From positions 27,391,554 to 27,455,553 of the forward strand of contig NC_092562.1 in NCBI RefSeq assembly GCF_037975245.1: a stretch of 64,000 nt of DNA, given 5' to 3'. Source of the DNA: Apostichopus japonicus (lineage: Eukaryota > Echinodermata > Holothuroidea > Aspidochirotida > Stichopodidae). The position numbers and the translations under genes were made by a program. The notes beneath the pieces are model-generated. The model did not search any database. It had not been told where the DNA came from and worked only from the letters and a program-made list of their open reading frames with translations. Shown piece after piece: positions 1-10,312 of this stretch (the first letter of the stretch is position 1; each line of letters starts with the position of its first letter).

Positions 1-534
1 TACTCCTGTGCTTGTCTGAAGCGTGATCATTGTAATGATAAAGTTTCTTACCCCAATGAATGAAAGTGAAACACAGACTGTTTCATTGACATTGGGAACT
101 ACGTGCATTGTTTCTTTCTTAAAAAGTAGAGAACTTGGTTGTAAGAAATGCCTTTGTCACTTGAAGCTATTACTTCTTCGTTAGTGGCTGATCATGATTT
201 CTCGTTCTTTCAGCACTAAGATCAATTTGTATCTTTGCAGCTTCTACACCAATTCATCTATGATAAACCACTATGATATACCAGCAGCATAGACAATTTG
301 AATATAAAAAAATACCTACATGTTTATTTCTTCATGTGATTTCTGTGCACTTATAAACAAATAACTTTGCATGTGAATGATACCACAAATGAAAATTGTG
401 TTAATTTAGGATTAGTAATTAAATACAGCATTACATTGTACTTGGCCGTGGCAGTAATGTGTTGGATTTTGCACAGTGCGACTTATATGTTATAAAGACC
501 AATGTGAGTGTTTCCCATTCTTTCCTAATTTAAG
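1..534. other. Left flank, intron upstream of the Ig exon
   Basis: AT-rich sequence with no exon I can support. It ends in a pyrimidine-rich tract and an AG at 533-534, the acceptor of the first visible exon. It is taken as intron because that exon starts in phase 1, in the middle of an extracellular domain series, so earlier exons must lie to the left of the window. Confidence 0.6.
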
Positions 535-828
535 GTATAATAGATGCCGCCTATACTCGTAAGAATCCTGGAGATACAGTTCCTGTGACTTGCACAGCTG
601 CCAAGGGTCCAAGTCCTTCAGACATTAATCAATTAAATTTTGTTCTGTCAAGACACCATGAGAATCTAGATGCCAATGACATTTCTCCTGGAAATATTAC
701 TAATGCTGAAACAACAAAAACTGCTTCATTCATGGTAGATAGTGTCAGCGATGGACAGACACTTTACTGTCAGCTGAGGAAAGATGGCAAGAAATATGCA
801 GTGTATAGCATAACTATAGATGTATTTG
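535..828 (+). CDS. R-PTP exon: Ig-like domain
   Basis: A 294-nt exon, phase 1 at both ends, flanked by AG at 533-534 and GTGAGT at 829. It encodes about 98 residues forming one immunoglobulin-like domain. The first cysteine is in VPVTCTAAKG and the second in LYCQLRKDG, about 60 residues apart, the usual spacing for the core disulfide; the preceding DGQT replaces the common DxGxY motif. An N-glycosylation sequon (GNIT) lies between the cysteines. Symmetric 1-1 phase is the classical form of shuffled extracellular domains. It would be the most membrane-distal domain visible here and probably takes part in ligand binding or adhesion. The start of the protein is outside the window. Confidence 0.85.
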
Positions 829-1869
829 GTGAGTAGCATAATTGCAGTGTACGAGGTAAATTCTGGTCTCTTTAGAATTGCTAAATATTAAGCAGGAAGG
901 AAAGCCATTTTTCTGTATCCATGAAACCCTCTTCAATATACAGTTTGCAACTTGTAACAGTGAACTATCCAACACTATGGGAAGATGATCCAAAGGAGGA
1001 TACTAACCATAATATGAAAATACCTCTAATTCTAGAGAGGAAAGTTTGAAGTTTCAAGTAATGTAACAGGCACTGTCATGCTACCACACTCACTTTATTT
1101 ATTTGAATTATATTTGGAGATTTGATTTCGTATTACTATTGTGATATCGTGATATTGGTTTATCAACTGAAGTTCAAGTTTCTACTTCAAAAAAATCACT
1201 GACAATACACCGTACCATTAGGTAAACTGAGTTTAAATGTTCTCTTCTTCATTTTACCTAAACTTCAATATGAAAACTATGTAATGCAAGATAATTTCCA
1301 CCATCAATGTTGTTTGATTATGTGTTGTGTTGGTCCATGTAGTTTTTTGAGTGCAAATGTTCTATTGTTTTGGTAAAGAAGAATGTTAGTGAAGTCAGCT
1401 TCTGTCAGAATCAAACCTTGGAAGTACGATATATCCAATAGCAGTGCTTGTTGGACTTAAGTCTTTTTATAAATTGCTCCATGCACGTTGGCAGAGATCA
1501 TATGTATATTATGTCAACAATATCTCAAGTAAAAATTGTAACAGATTGATACACTGTGCACATATATTAATGACACTGTATTGTACATAGCACTGTAAAT
1601 GAATTACACACTATCCCTAAAGCTAGCAACAAATAACCAAAGGCAGTATTCAGGTTTTATTACGTAAATTGCAAGTATTATCACCAGATATCGACTAGAC
1701 CTACTACACAGCTGAAATTACAATTATTCATATTTCAATAGTATTATATTGTTCATTATATATAGGGATAGACCATGTTCATGTTTGGCGTAACATTTAG
1801 TAGTCAACAATAATTTCTTTCAATATAGGATCTGTGTTTTGTTTACAACTTTCTCATTTGGGTTTCTAG
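829..1869 (+). other. Intron
   Basis: AT-rich intron between the Ig exon and the first FN3 exon, from GTGAGT to TTTCTAG. I see no exon, repeat array or mobile element in it. Confidence 0.75.
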
Positions 1870-2184
1870 ATCTGCCTGTACTGCAATCTGCTCCAGAAAG
1901 AGGTTCTATAACTTATTCCACAGCCAGCATCAGCTGGTCAGCCTGGGATGAAGAAAATGAAGATGGGGACCCTCCTGTTATCGGGTATACACCTTACTAC
2001 AAGCTGGAATCAGAACAGGATTGGTCTAACCAGGATATCTATACCTCTATCAAGGCCCTGAATTTCACATTTACGGCCCTCACACCAGAGGAAAGGTACT
2101 CATTCAGTGTAGCAGCAGTAAGGGAAGGAGAGATGGGAGAAGGTCCAAAGAGTCCAATGCTGAATGCTACTACCATTTGTGCAG
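1870..2184 (+). CDS. R-PTP exon: fibronectin type III domain 1
   Basis: A 315-nt phase 1-1 exon encoding a complete FN3 domain of 105 residues. FN3 hallmarks are visible: SISWSAW (strand B tryptophan), PPVIGYTPYYKL (strand C), LTPEERYSFSVAAV (strand F tyrosine) and VREGEMGEGPKSP before the G strand. Sequons NFT and NAT suggest glycosylation. The domain is closely similar to the third FN3 domain (shared GYxPYxKL and AVVREG/AAVREG stretches), so the two arose by internal duplication. The acceptor TTTCTAG at 1863-1869 was chosen because it keeps phase 1 with the preceding exon; an in-frame start further left would include intron sequence. Confidence 0.88.
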
Positions 2185-2727
2185 GTATTGTGTAGTATAT
2201 TATATCACAGTGCATAGGCTTTTAGTTATTTGTCACATCAAATTGTTGCTTGTGACATTTCAAGGTAGTTGCATGTGATACTAAATGCATTTCTTGCAAG
2301 TGTTAAGTCTTTTTGATTTTGTTCTACCTTTCTAGATTTTATTTTGTCATATGATTGAAAAGAAAATTTCAGGCATTTTTTTTTGTCTGTCAACATTGGG
2401 TGATTATGACAGTAACCTTCCCTTGTTACTTAATTACCCCTTCTACAATTCACCTTACAACAGTTTGATATTACTGTAAACTGCACATTTACACTAGTTC
2501 CATCAGAGGATAGGCCAACTCTCAGAAACATACCTACTAGGTAGCACCCTTGTCGTTCTCTTCTTCTAGGACATATAGTGAATAGATCATTACTTTGCAT
2601 GGACTATTTGGCGCATTTAAAATAACATAACGTTATTAATTAACTAGCTTTATATTAAAATGCATAAAGTTACTATTTTATACATAATAAAGTTACTAGT
2701 TACTTCAAATCTATTGATCCTTTACAG
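2185..2727 (+). other. Intron
   Basis: Intron from GTATTG to CTTTACAG. AT-rich; nothing else seen. Confidence 0.75.
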
Positions 2728-2804
2728 TTCCATTAAGTGGTCCAGGAAAAGTTCAAGCAACCGTTGCAGGTGAAAGGCAAGAAAATGTAGAGATAACTTG
2801 GCAG
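2728..2804 (+). CDS. R-PTP exon: FN3 domain 2, first part
   Basis: A 77-nt exon (phase 1 to 0), too short to show as an open frame on its own. It reads PLSGPGKVQATVAG and ends VEITWQ, the A and B strands of an FN3 domain including the conserved strand-B tryptophan. It lies between TTTACAG and GTATGT. The domain is completed by the exon at 3751. An intron just after the strand-B tryptophan is common in FN3 domains of R-PTPs. Confidence 0.85.
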
Positions 2805-3750
2805 GTATGTCAAATATAGCTAAATTCTTTTTAAAACATGCATTATTGCAGATCTAACACTATTCACTTGAAACAAGTCTAGTCCCATATTGTATCACTT
2901 ATTCTGCTAGTTTAGTATCCCTATTGTAATAATTTTGTTAGTTTATAAAGTCTGTAAGGTTCTGCTTGGTTCAAGCAGTTCCAAATCATAATAATATAGA
3001 AGTAAGTAGAACAATGTTATGGTAGTATTTTTCTCTGCAACTCCATAATACATATTGCTTTTGCAATGTTATCTCCATTTTCCATTGTTGTTTTGGAAGA
3101 AAAAAAGTATGGTTTCACAGTAGATGTGGTAAACAGTACGAGTTACAGATTGTATTGATTGCTTATAATCCAACAACGAGGCTAGTAGCTTCGCATATAC
3201 AATTATGATTATGCTTCACGTAAATAGAGCAATTTAAATGAACATTTATTGAGTTGAAATGAATAAAATTGGTGAAGTGAAATTCCACAGCTGGCATGAA
3301 AGTTGATGCCTCTGGTCTGTCCTGCTGTGCTATGCGGTTGAACTTATATTTTTACGGTATATGTGTACAGAGCTATTAGTGTAAATCTTGGTATATTGAG
3401 AGGGAAAGGAATCAGGTAACTAGGCCAGTAGCCTTTGCTTGCCTTTGTTATAAGAAAACTTGAGGTACTCTTCTGTTATCTCTAATTTCATACCACAAAA
3501 TGTGAATAAACCGTTTTGCAATATAAACATATTTATTGATCTAATTCCAACTTTTTCCATGTAATATGTAACCACTCATACCAGGTACCGGTAGTAATAA
3601 ATCATGGAATCGTTCTGCGAATAAATTACTGAATCTAAAATCGTGATGTTAGGTCTGAGTACTAGAAAACCTTCAAGTTAGGAGTATGTAAAGATAGTTG
3701 AAACTAGGATCTTACATTTGAAAATGTCTACTGCACTGCAATTTTCAAAG
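2805..3750 (+). other. Intron
   Basis: Intron splitting FN3 domain 2, GTATGT to TTTCAAAG. The acceptor has a weak pyrimidine tract. No other feature seen. Confidence 0.7.
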
Positions 3751-3985
3751 GTACCCTCAGATGAACAAGTTAACTGTGGAAGTGGTGTGTCTGCGTTCAC
3801 CATCTACTACTCTTCAAATGAAGTGGAACCAAATGATGAAGGAACTAAGGATATTCTGGATCCTGATGCTACATCACACATATTTGAGAATCTAATGGTG
3901 GGAAAAATTTACTCCTTCCAAATGACAATGACTACTGCTGGTGGTGAAAGCCCTTTCAGTGATGAAGCAACTCACCTTTTACCAA
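3751..3985 (+). CDS. R-PTP exon: FN3 domain 2, second part
   Basis: A 235-nt exon (phase 0 to 1) encoding strands C to G of FN3 domain 2: AFTIYYSSNE (strand C), HIFENLMVGKIYSFQM (L..L..G..Y core of strands E-F) and AGGESPFSDEA (F-G loop and G strand). The open frame extends left to 3718, but VPSDEQV at 3751 continues directly from ITWQ of the preceding exon, so that extension is intronic. The donor is A|GTGAGT at 3986. Confidence 0.87.
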
Positions 3986-4212
3986 GTGAGTTAAAAATCA
4001 GCTGAATAATATATATCCATCATCTCATTTAGAAATATGTGCACAGATCTATTATAGTGAATGTTTCTGTTATGGCAGAATTTCTTAGGATTACTTAGAT
4101 ATGTGAAGAGACGGTAGTGTAGAAAGGCTCTGAGGTTGTAGAGAATTCAGTGTGGAGGGGATGGGGTGGGTGGAGGGCAGGGTGAAGGGTGGTTTGGCAT
4201 CTGTAGTTGTGA

Positions 4213-4223
4213 TGGATATATAC

Positions 4224-4272
<49 letters not shown>
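4213..4272. repeat. (TA)n microsatellite
   Basis: About 60 bp of alternating TA with a few C interruptions (tacatata). It precedes a G-rich stretch and the first copy of the 65-bp direct repeat. Confidence 0.95.
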
Positions 4273-4273
<1 letters not shown>

Positions 4274-4330
4274 GCCCAGAGGTGTTAGGTGGGGCTGGGG
4301 TATTGGGGGGGCCAGGCGGCTCATCCGGCT

Positions 4331-4394
4331 ATAAAGGAGGGGAAGAGAAACCAGAAAGCTGATCGTTTGATTGATCGGACAGCAACGAGTTGTA
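4331..4394. repeat. Direct repeat copy 1 (pairs with 5109-5180)
   Basis: A 64-bp block beginning ataaagg, with a purine stretch, then agctgatcgtttgattgatc and ending acgagttgta. The second copy at 5109 is nearly identical except for a longer G run. The core gatcgtttgattgatc is partly palindromic. The two copies enclose about 710 bp of unrelated sequence. Confidence 0.85.
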
Positions 4395-5108
4395 TTATAA
4401 CTACTACTTTACGAGCCACATGCTCGCAACTCTCAAAACAATTAAATTTAACTTAATATCAATAATATGCAACTATATACGAAAATGAATGACTAATGAT
4501 ATAATTGTCAAGATGATCCCTGGATTATCATTGATGAGTGAATATGTACTGAATATAAACAACTGTTGAGATAGTCCCTGATCCCGAATAATGTGTGTAC
4601 TGTACATATACAAAGCTCCCCAGTTTTTGAGTCGGTCCCTGGAGTAATTCCCATGCCCAGGTCTATATATACGAACAACGTGTACACGCCCATCCTTTCC
4701 TAGCTGCGTGACACTCAAAAGCTTAGGAATGCATTACCAAATTAACACTAATTGGACTCATCCGAGTTATCATTGGCTAAGAATGGCACCGTAAAAATGC
4801 TTGATGCTTCATAAAACACTAGAAATGACATCTCAATACACACGACATACTAAAAGTGACTGAATTATGGTGACGAATGTGTCGCTTTTGGCACTTAACG
4901 ATGGCCATGACGACTACATTGTGTGCCATCCTAACATATATAGATAACCTTAGGCTAATGTTATTATTTTATCATATTTTAGCCCGATAACTCAGTGAAA
5001 TCTGACATCCTGCTACCAAACTACTGTTACTCATTTAGAATAATATATAATACACAGGTGAATCAGTTTAGCAGGTAATATAAGTCTAATTTATGCATCT
5101 ACTCACCT

Positions 5109-5180
5109 ATAAAGGGGGGGGGGGGGGGAAGAGAGACAAGAAAGCTGATCGTTTGATTGATCGGACAGCAACGAGTTGTA
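5109..5180. repeat. Direct repeat copy 2 with poly-G run
   Basis: Second copy of the block at 4331, here with a run of about 16 G. It is followed 73 bp later by a long (TA)n tract, mirroring the tract that precedes copy 1. Confidence 0.85.
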
Positions 5181-5251
5181 ACAGAAACTGTCCTTGCGCC
5201 CTCTATTACGACAATCAAAATTCTGTGGGGTCTACTAAATAGTTCACTCAT

Positions 5252-5252
<1 letters not shown>

Positions 5253-5339
<87 letters not shown>
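5253..5339. repeat. (TA)n microsatellite
   Basis: About 87 bp of alternating TA with one central TTTA interruption, ending 113 bp before the FN3 domain 3 exon. Confidence 0.95.
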
Positions 5340-5343
<4 letters not shown>

Positions 5344-5452
5344 TACACATTTTGGTTAATGTATCATTCAGGTAATATAATTGTGATACCTGATATAATG
5401 AACAGGTAAATATTAACAGTGTTTTTCTGTACCTTGTTTCCTGCATCTTCAG

Positions 5453-5782
5453 TACTACCAGCTTTGTCCTCAGCACCTGAACTTGGGGCAAGCAGCTGTG
5501 ATAGAGTGAATATAACATGGAGAAGATGGAAAGAAGGATTGGATGTCGGAACTCCACCAATCTGTGGTTATATCCCTTACCATAAGTTAACTGCTAATTT
5601 ATCATGGACTGCCAATGAGATGGTACCTCACCAAGGTGAAAATTTGGAACTGTGGTTTGAATTTGTAAACTTGAGTGAAGTGTCCAATTACACGTTTGCA
5701 ATTGCTGTTGTTCGTGAGGGACTTGAAGGAAAAGGAGACATGGGTACCAACCTTTATCATGAAACACCGCCATGCGAGACAG
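5453..5782 (+). CDS. R-PTP exon: fibronectin type III domain 3
   Basis: A 330-nt phase 1-1 exon encoding the membrane-proximal FN3 domain (110 residues). Visible features: NITWRRWKEG (strand B), PPICGYIPYHKL (strand C), NLSEVSNYTFAIAVVREG (strands E-F) and GKGDMGTN in the F-G region. Sequons NIT, NLS (twice) and NYT predict heavy glycosylation. It is the closest relative of FN3 domain 1 in this gene. The frame extends left to 5419, but ATCTTCAG at 5445-5452 is the acceptor that restores phase 1. The donor is ACAG|GTGAAG. Confidence 0.88.
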
Positions 5783-6610
5783 GTGAAGTGGATATGTAAA
5801 TTGGAGTAATGGCAGTATGATAAGTCATCTGGCCCCCCAAAAAGGCAAACTAGGTAGAAGTTGTATCTGTTATGTGATCACGGTAGCAAAAAGTGGTCTC
5901 AAAGGATAAAGGGGAGGACATGGGCACAAACCCCACACATATGTTCATTTTATTTACCCCACACTTCTATGGGTCTGGTGATGTCAGGATTAACAACATT
6001 CCCCCCATCCCCCCTCTCGTTCCAAACATCAACATAAATGATGTATTAAGATGACTAAGAACCTTTGAAGGTGCGTTTCATTTAATAGTTTCCAAGTTTA
6101 GCTCAGAGATGACATACCAATTAATCCCTAGCTTTTACCCACTTTGAAAGAAAGGACATTATTGACAATCTAAGGAAAGTAAATTAAACACCCCACACAA
6201 ACAGCAGCCAGCTTAATTCATTTCTGTCCCAGATATATGTATACAGGTATCATAACACAATTACTTCCTCCATTTTCTGACTGCTAATATTTCAGGCAGA
6301 TGTTCACTTCTCTAATTGTGGTACTGTACCTACATAAGCTTGTGTTCAACACTTGAGCTTAAGCTTTATCTTGGGCATTGTAACTCACCAGTCGCCGCAT
6401 CCTTCCTTAATTCCTTTAGAAAGTCACAGTACAATGTCTTGTTGATATTGATGTGTAGCTAGTAGAGTATTGGTGTAACATGCAATTGTACTAGCTTACT
6501 CTGATCATCTTCTACCTTGCCTTAAGTTTGAATAATCTTAATCTTGTACATGTTATTCTTCTTTCTTTATTTCTTGCTCTAAATTGTCTTTCTTCTATCA
6601 TGATATGCAG
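5783..6610 (+). other. Intron
   Basis: Intron from GTGAAG to GATATGCAG, before the transmembrane exon. It contains C-rich stretches near 5834 and 6000 and nothing else I can name. Confidence 0.75.
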
Positions 6611-6692
6611 GTCCTTCTGCAGGTTTAATTGCTGGATCCACAATTGGAGCATTCCTTTTGATTGTGCTGCTGGCACTACTGGTTATATATCT
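6611..6692 (+). CDS. R-PTP exon: transmembrane helix
   Basis: An 82-nt exon (phase 1 to 2) reading PSAGLIAGSTIGAFLLIVLL and on through ALLVIYL. This is a single hydrophobic helix of about 24 residues rich in L, I, V and A with small residues (AG, GS, GA) at its outer end. The following exon begins with the basic stop-transfer WRKSK, so the protein is type I: Ig and FN3 domains outside, phosphatase in the cytoplasm. Splice sites are GATATGCAG and CT|GTAAGT. Confidence 0.9.
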
Positions 6693-7716
6693 GTAAGTTT
6701 TAACATCATATTTCATTGTATTGTTTATGTATAGTAGAAGGGTCATGTTACTTGGAAACTCTACAGACCAGCTATATGCTGCTTATTCACTTCTAACACA
6801 TTCTGTGATATGGTTTTTTCAATGAAAAACAACATTTTAGTTACTGTTTTCTCATTGTAGTGATCCACCTAATTTGTTCATGATGTCACTAAGGACTCTC
6901 TAGGGATTAGGTTTGTTTGATAAGCATGATCATGATATAGACACACAATAGAACTGACATATGAGAATACATGACAACTGATATATAACATGAGAATGCA
7001 TGACGTTTAGGATAGCTGCATTGTACCCTATTTGTATTTTACCTATGTCCATTCAAATCTTTCATTTTCCCATTTAGCTGCCAACTCACTGGTAACTTGT
7101 TACATCTAGGTGGTCTTTACTGTCCTACCTTAGAGTAAACGGCCATCCTCTCTTACCAACACGATCGCTCTTAAGTAACACACAAACATTCACAATGCAT
7201 TATTTCATCATAAGCTTTTCAAAGAGAGAGAAGAAAAAAAGAGTAGCAATATACTTTCTGTTATCAACTTTAAACAGTCTGTGTAGGTGATAGTCTAAAA
7301 ATGTACAATGTGGCCCTGGTAAGTTATGTCATTGGATATGGGTAGAGCAACCATAATGAGGGACTACTTTAATTACTGATGATGTTACATATTTCCAAAC
7401 TAAAGGTAAAAATAACTATGATCATACTTTGTAGTCGCTTAATTGTCCCATGACAGAATCTCTACTGTGCTAAATCAAACGAGCCACTGAATGGGCTTAT
7501 CTATTCCCTTCTATGTTACACAATGAAAAACTTACCAAATGGTTTCTTTTTCTTTTCTTTTCTCTTTATCATGTTTTTTTGTTTGCATTTCTAGAATGGC
7601 TATACCTACATTGCAAACAGTCACATATCGAATTTTGTATATGTGCAGTAACTTAAGAATTGTATGTTAAGGCTAAATCATGCACTGACAATGAGTTGTT
7701 GCTTGGATTATTTAAG
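6693..7716 (+). other. Intron
   Basis: The 1.0-kb intron after the transmembrane exon. No repeats or exons recognised. Confidence 0.75.
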
Positions 7717-7778
7717 GTGGAGGAAGAGCAAGAGTGACAAAGGTATGAATGACTCACAGGCTGCACGGACAAAGTTTG
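7717..7778 (+). CDS. R-PTP exon: stop-transfer and juxtamembrane start
   Basis: A 62-nt exon (phase 2 to 1) encoding WRKSKSDKGMNDSQAARTKF, the basic cytoplasmic anchor right after the transmembrane helix. There are two possible donors, GTATGA at 7743 and GTATGT at 7779. Both leave phase 1, so the 12 residues from GMND to TKF could be optional without breaking the frame. The acceptor AAG at 7714-7716 has a weak pyrimidine tract but is required by phase. Confidence 0.75.
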
Positions 7779-8654
7779 GTATGTTGATTTATACATGAGA
7801 TCACATTTCTCTCTCTAATTATCTTTTGGAAAAAAATTCGGACATTTTTTACTCTGATAGACTCTGCTACTCTGTAACACGAATTATGTGTCAACATTAC
7901 TTGTTGGGTTTTCTCGATAAACCAATAACCAAATTTCCATATGGTTTTTGCGGAGACTTAATACAACCAGTGTTTGGGAGAATGATCAACAATGGAGTTT
8001 TAATTAGAATACTTTACTGATTTGGATGTTGTAATGGTAATCGTATTTAACTGACTTTTTCTTAATTCCCTTCATGCCTTCTTTCAAAAGACAGCATGTT
8101 ATCAGTTAGGCCTTTCTTGAAATTTATACTTTGTAGATGTAAATTGCCATTTAAACCAATACACATGATCATGTTTACTGTACATTGTGCAATGTGGGAG
8201 CTGGCTTGCCCTTAACTAGTCTAATAAAGGTAGAAAATATAGATTGGACGATTCCCAAACTATAAAGTTCGTCTTGAGAATTTGAAAATAATCTTAATGT
8301 ATACCACTTGTCTTAATGATTGTTCTTTTATAATTTACTGCTATTTATACTTTGTTTCATACTTATGATATCCAAATGGGTAATTTATTGTTTGAAGGCT
8401 TCATTTTGAAGGTTCGGTAGTGTATGAGTAGAAGAAAGGAATAATTGTGTATTTAAATTGAGAGCAAATTTAAATGTTATATATTTAATTTACAGTCAAA
8501 TTTACTTCCATACCAGTCACCATTCTCCATATGGCCTCATCGACATCAATATGTTTGTATTTTATGACTTATAAGCAATTTTAAAGATTTCAGCTTTTTA
8601 AATGAAGACACATGCATGATTACTTGTTGAAATGTATTTTCCAACATTTGACAG
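7779..8654 (+). other. Intron
   Basis: Intron from GTATGT to TTTGACAG. An open frame at 7826-8020 lies wholly inside it and has no splice context; it is not considered coding. Confidence 0.75.
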
Positions 8655-8833
8655 GAACTTCATCTTCAGCATTTAATCCAGATGTAGAACCTGTTACAGT
8701 CATAACTGGAGAGGATGTAGACGATCTTTACATCAACATTGTAAAACCTGTCCCGATCCTTGTCACCAATCTTGAAACTTACATGAAAAACTGTGAAGAA
8801 AGCAAGTCCAACACCTTAGAACAGCAATTTCAG
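8655..8833 (+). CDS. R-PTP exon: juxtamembrane region and wedge
   Basis: A 179-nt exon (phase 1 to 0). It begins GTSSSAFNP, continues DDLYINIVKPVPILVTNLET and ends SNTLEQQFQ. The stretch KPVPILVTNLETYMKN matches the conserved PIPVxxFxxYV helix-turn-helix wedge found N-terminal to D1 of receptor PTPs. The tyrosine in DLYINI is followed by I-N, fitting the YxN consensus of Grb2-type SH2 ligands; that reading is inference. The exon joins directly to GFNKGKQF in the next one. Confidence 0.88.
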
Positions 8834-10224
8834 GTCAGTCGCATTTTAAAGTATAGTTTTGAGTGGAAAGATAAACTATATAGATCTTGGTTTAGCTAAC
8901 AACATTTACAAAATATCTGGTATGCTGAAAATGTTGAAGAAGTAATGAAATTGATTAACATAAATAAGAGTTCCCTTGAAATCATGTGATAATCCTGTTC
9001 ATTTGCTGTCCTATATATGTATTTCCACATACATCAATTTTTATACAATCTCAAAGATCATCAGAATGAAGACCAAATTTAGCAAGCCATAAATATCATC
9101 CATCTGCTGAAAAGTACTAAACTTTCAAAAGCTATACAAGCTTTCAAAAGTACTTTCCCTGAGGCATTGATACTACAAATTAGTCCCAGTCACTGATGAT
9201 TGAAATAGACAATTCACTATGGCGGTGTGAATAAATACTTTTAGAGCGGCAGTAAACTATATGTTGAAATTTGTGCACGGTTGACCATTACCTGACTACT
9301 TGGGTTTTAACACCAATGACTTTAAAGAGCTATTCTGAGCATATTTTCCTGCAATCTCTAGGACACTAGCTTCATGAACTTTTCTTGATGGTAGGAGGGA
9401 CAGTGTTTAAATTGACATCAGTTGTGACATACATCCAATCTGATGCACGATTCAACTTATCTTCTTTTAATTACTAATGACTATTTCAGTCAGCTTTCAA
9501 GACAGATATAAGTAGCTTGATCAGATCATGTAGATGGCAATGTCACTAAGAATCTACCAAAGTAAACAGAGAGAAAAAACACAAAAGAAGTAATTATTAG
9601 TTTATTAGACTAGTATGAAGTGACACAATAATTATCAGATATGCTAAGTGGCCTCAAGTTCTAAAAACTTACTGCAAAATGTTTAGCTACTGAACAGCTT
9701 TAAATATTTATTTGCATGGCATTTATGATTCTTTGATCTTAATCATTGTTATCAGCTTTGGTGCCATTAAATAATATGTTTCTAGTTGCTTCATTCCTAA
9801 GGGATCAAGATATGAAATCTGAGTTTCTTCTTCAATATACATATATGGTCAAATTAAAAGTTTAATAGGACAACTAGGAATCGAAAGTTTGGAAGTGCTT
9901 TGGGTAAAAGTTGTTTTTACAATCTGTTATGACTTTATCTGGCCTTTGTTTCTTTGTTTTTATTTATAAGGCTTACTAATGTCGTGGTTAATTTTTCGCA
10001 CATTAATTACAAATCTTGACACAAAAAATGCAAATGATGTCCTGTTTTGAAATATAATTACATCAGTTATATTTTTTTTCAATTATCAATAAATTAGTTT
10101 CTCAGTTTTTTTAGCTAAACCTAGCATCCTTCTGAACAATAAGTCAAGGTTTCTATTTTGAAAATAATGTTATATGATTGATGGCTATGTCTTGTAATCT
10201 GTCAAACTGCCGACTGTTTTACAG
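8834..10224 (+). other. Intron
   Basis: The 1.39-kb AT-rich intron between the wedge exon and the first catalytic-domain exon. Nothing further recognised. Confidence 0.75.
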
Positions 10225-10312
10225 GGCTTTAACAAAGGTAAGCAGTTTGCCAGTGAAGTTGGAGAGGAAGACGACAACAGGCAAAAGAACAGATTCAAGA
10301 ACATGATTGCTT
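10225..10312 (+). CDS. R-PTP exon: start of D1 catalytic domain (KNR motif)
   Basis: An 88-nt exon (phase 0 to 1) ending QKNRFKNMIA, the start of the phosphotyrosine-recognition loop. Most active PTPs have KNRY here; this gene has KNRF, so the aromatic ring that stacks on the substrate phosphotyrosine is kept but the hydroxyl is lost. The acceptor is TTTTACAG and the donor T|GTAAGT. The donor is followed within 100 bp by the minisatellite. Confidence 0.88.

Larger units (their letters stand above)
3986..5452 (+). other. Intron with (TA)n tracts and a duplicated 65-bp block
   Basis: The 1.47-kb intron before FN3 domain 3. It contains two TA microsatellites and a direct repeat, listed separately. 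Open frames across the TA tracts reading alternating Y and I are artefacts of the dinucleotide repeat. Confidence 0.75.

Noticed and set aside
4091-5560. Minus-strand and plus-strand frames with alternating Y and I
   Set aside because: They are translations of (TA)n tracts and cross a true exon in the opposite strand.
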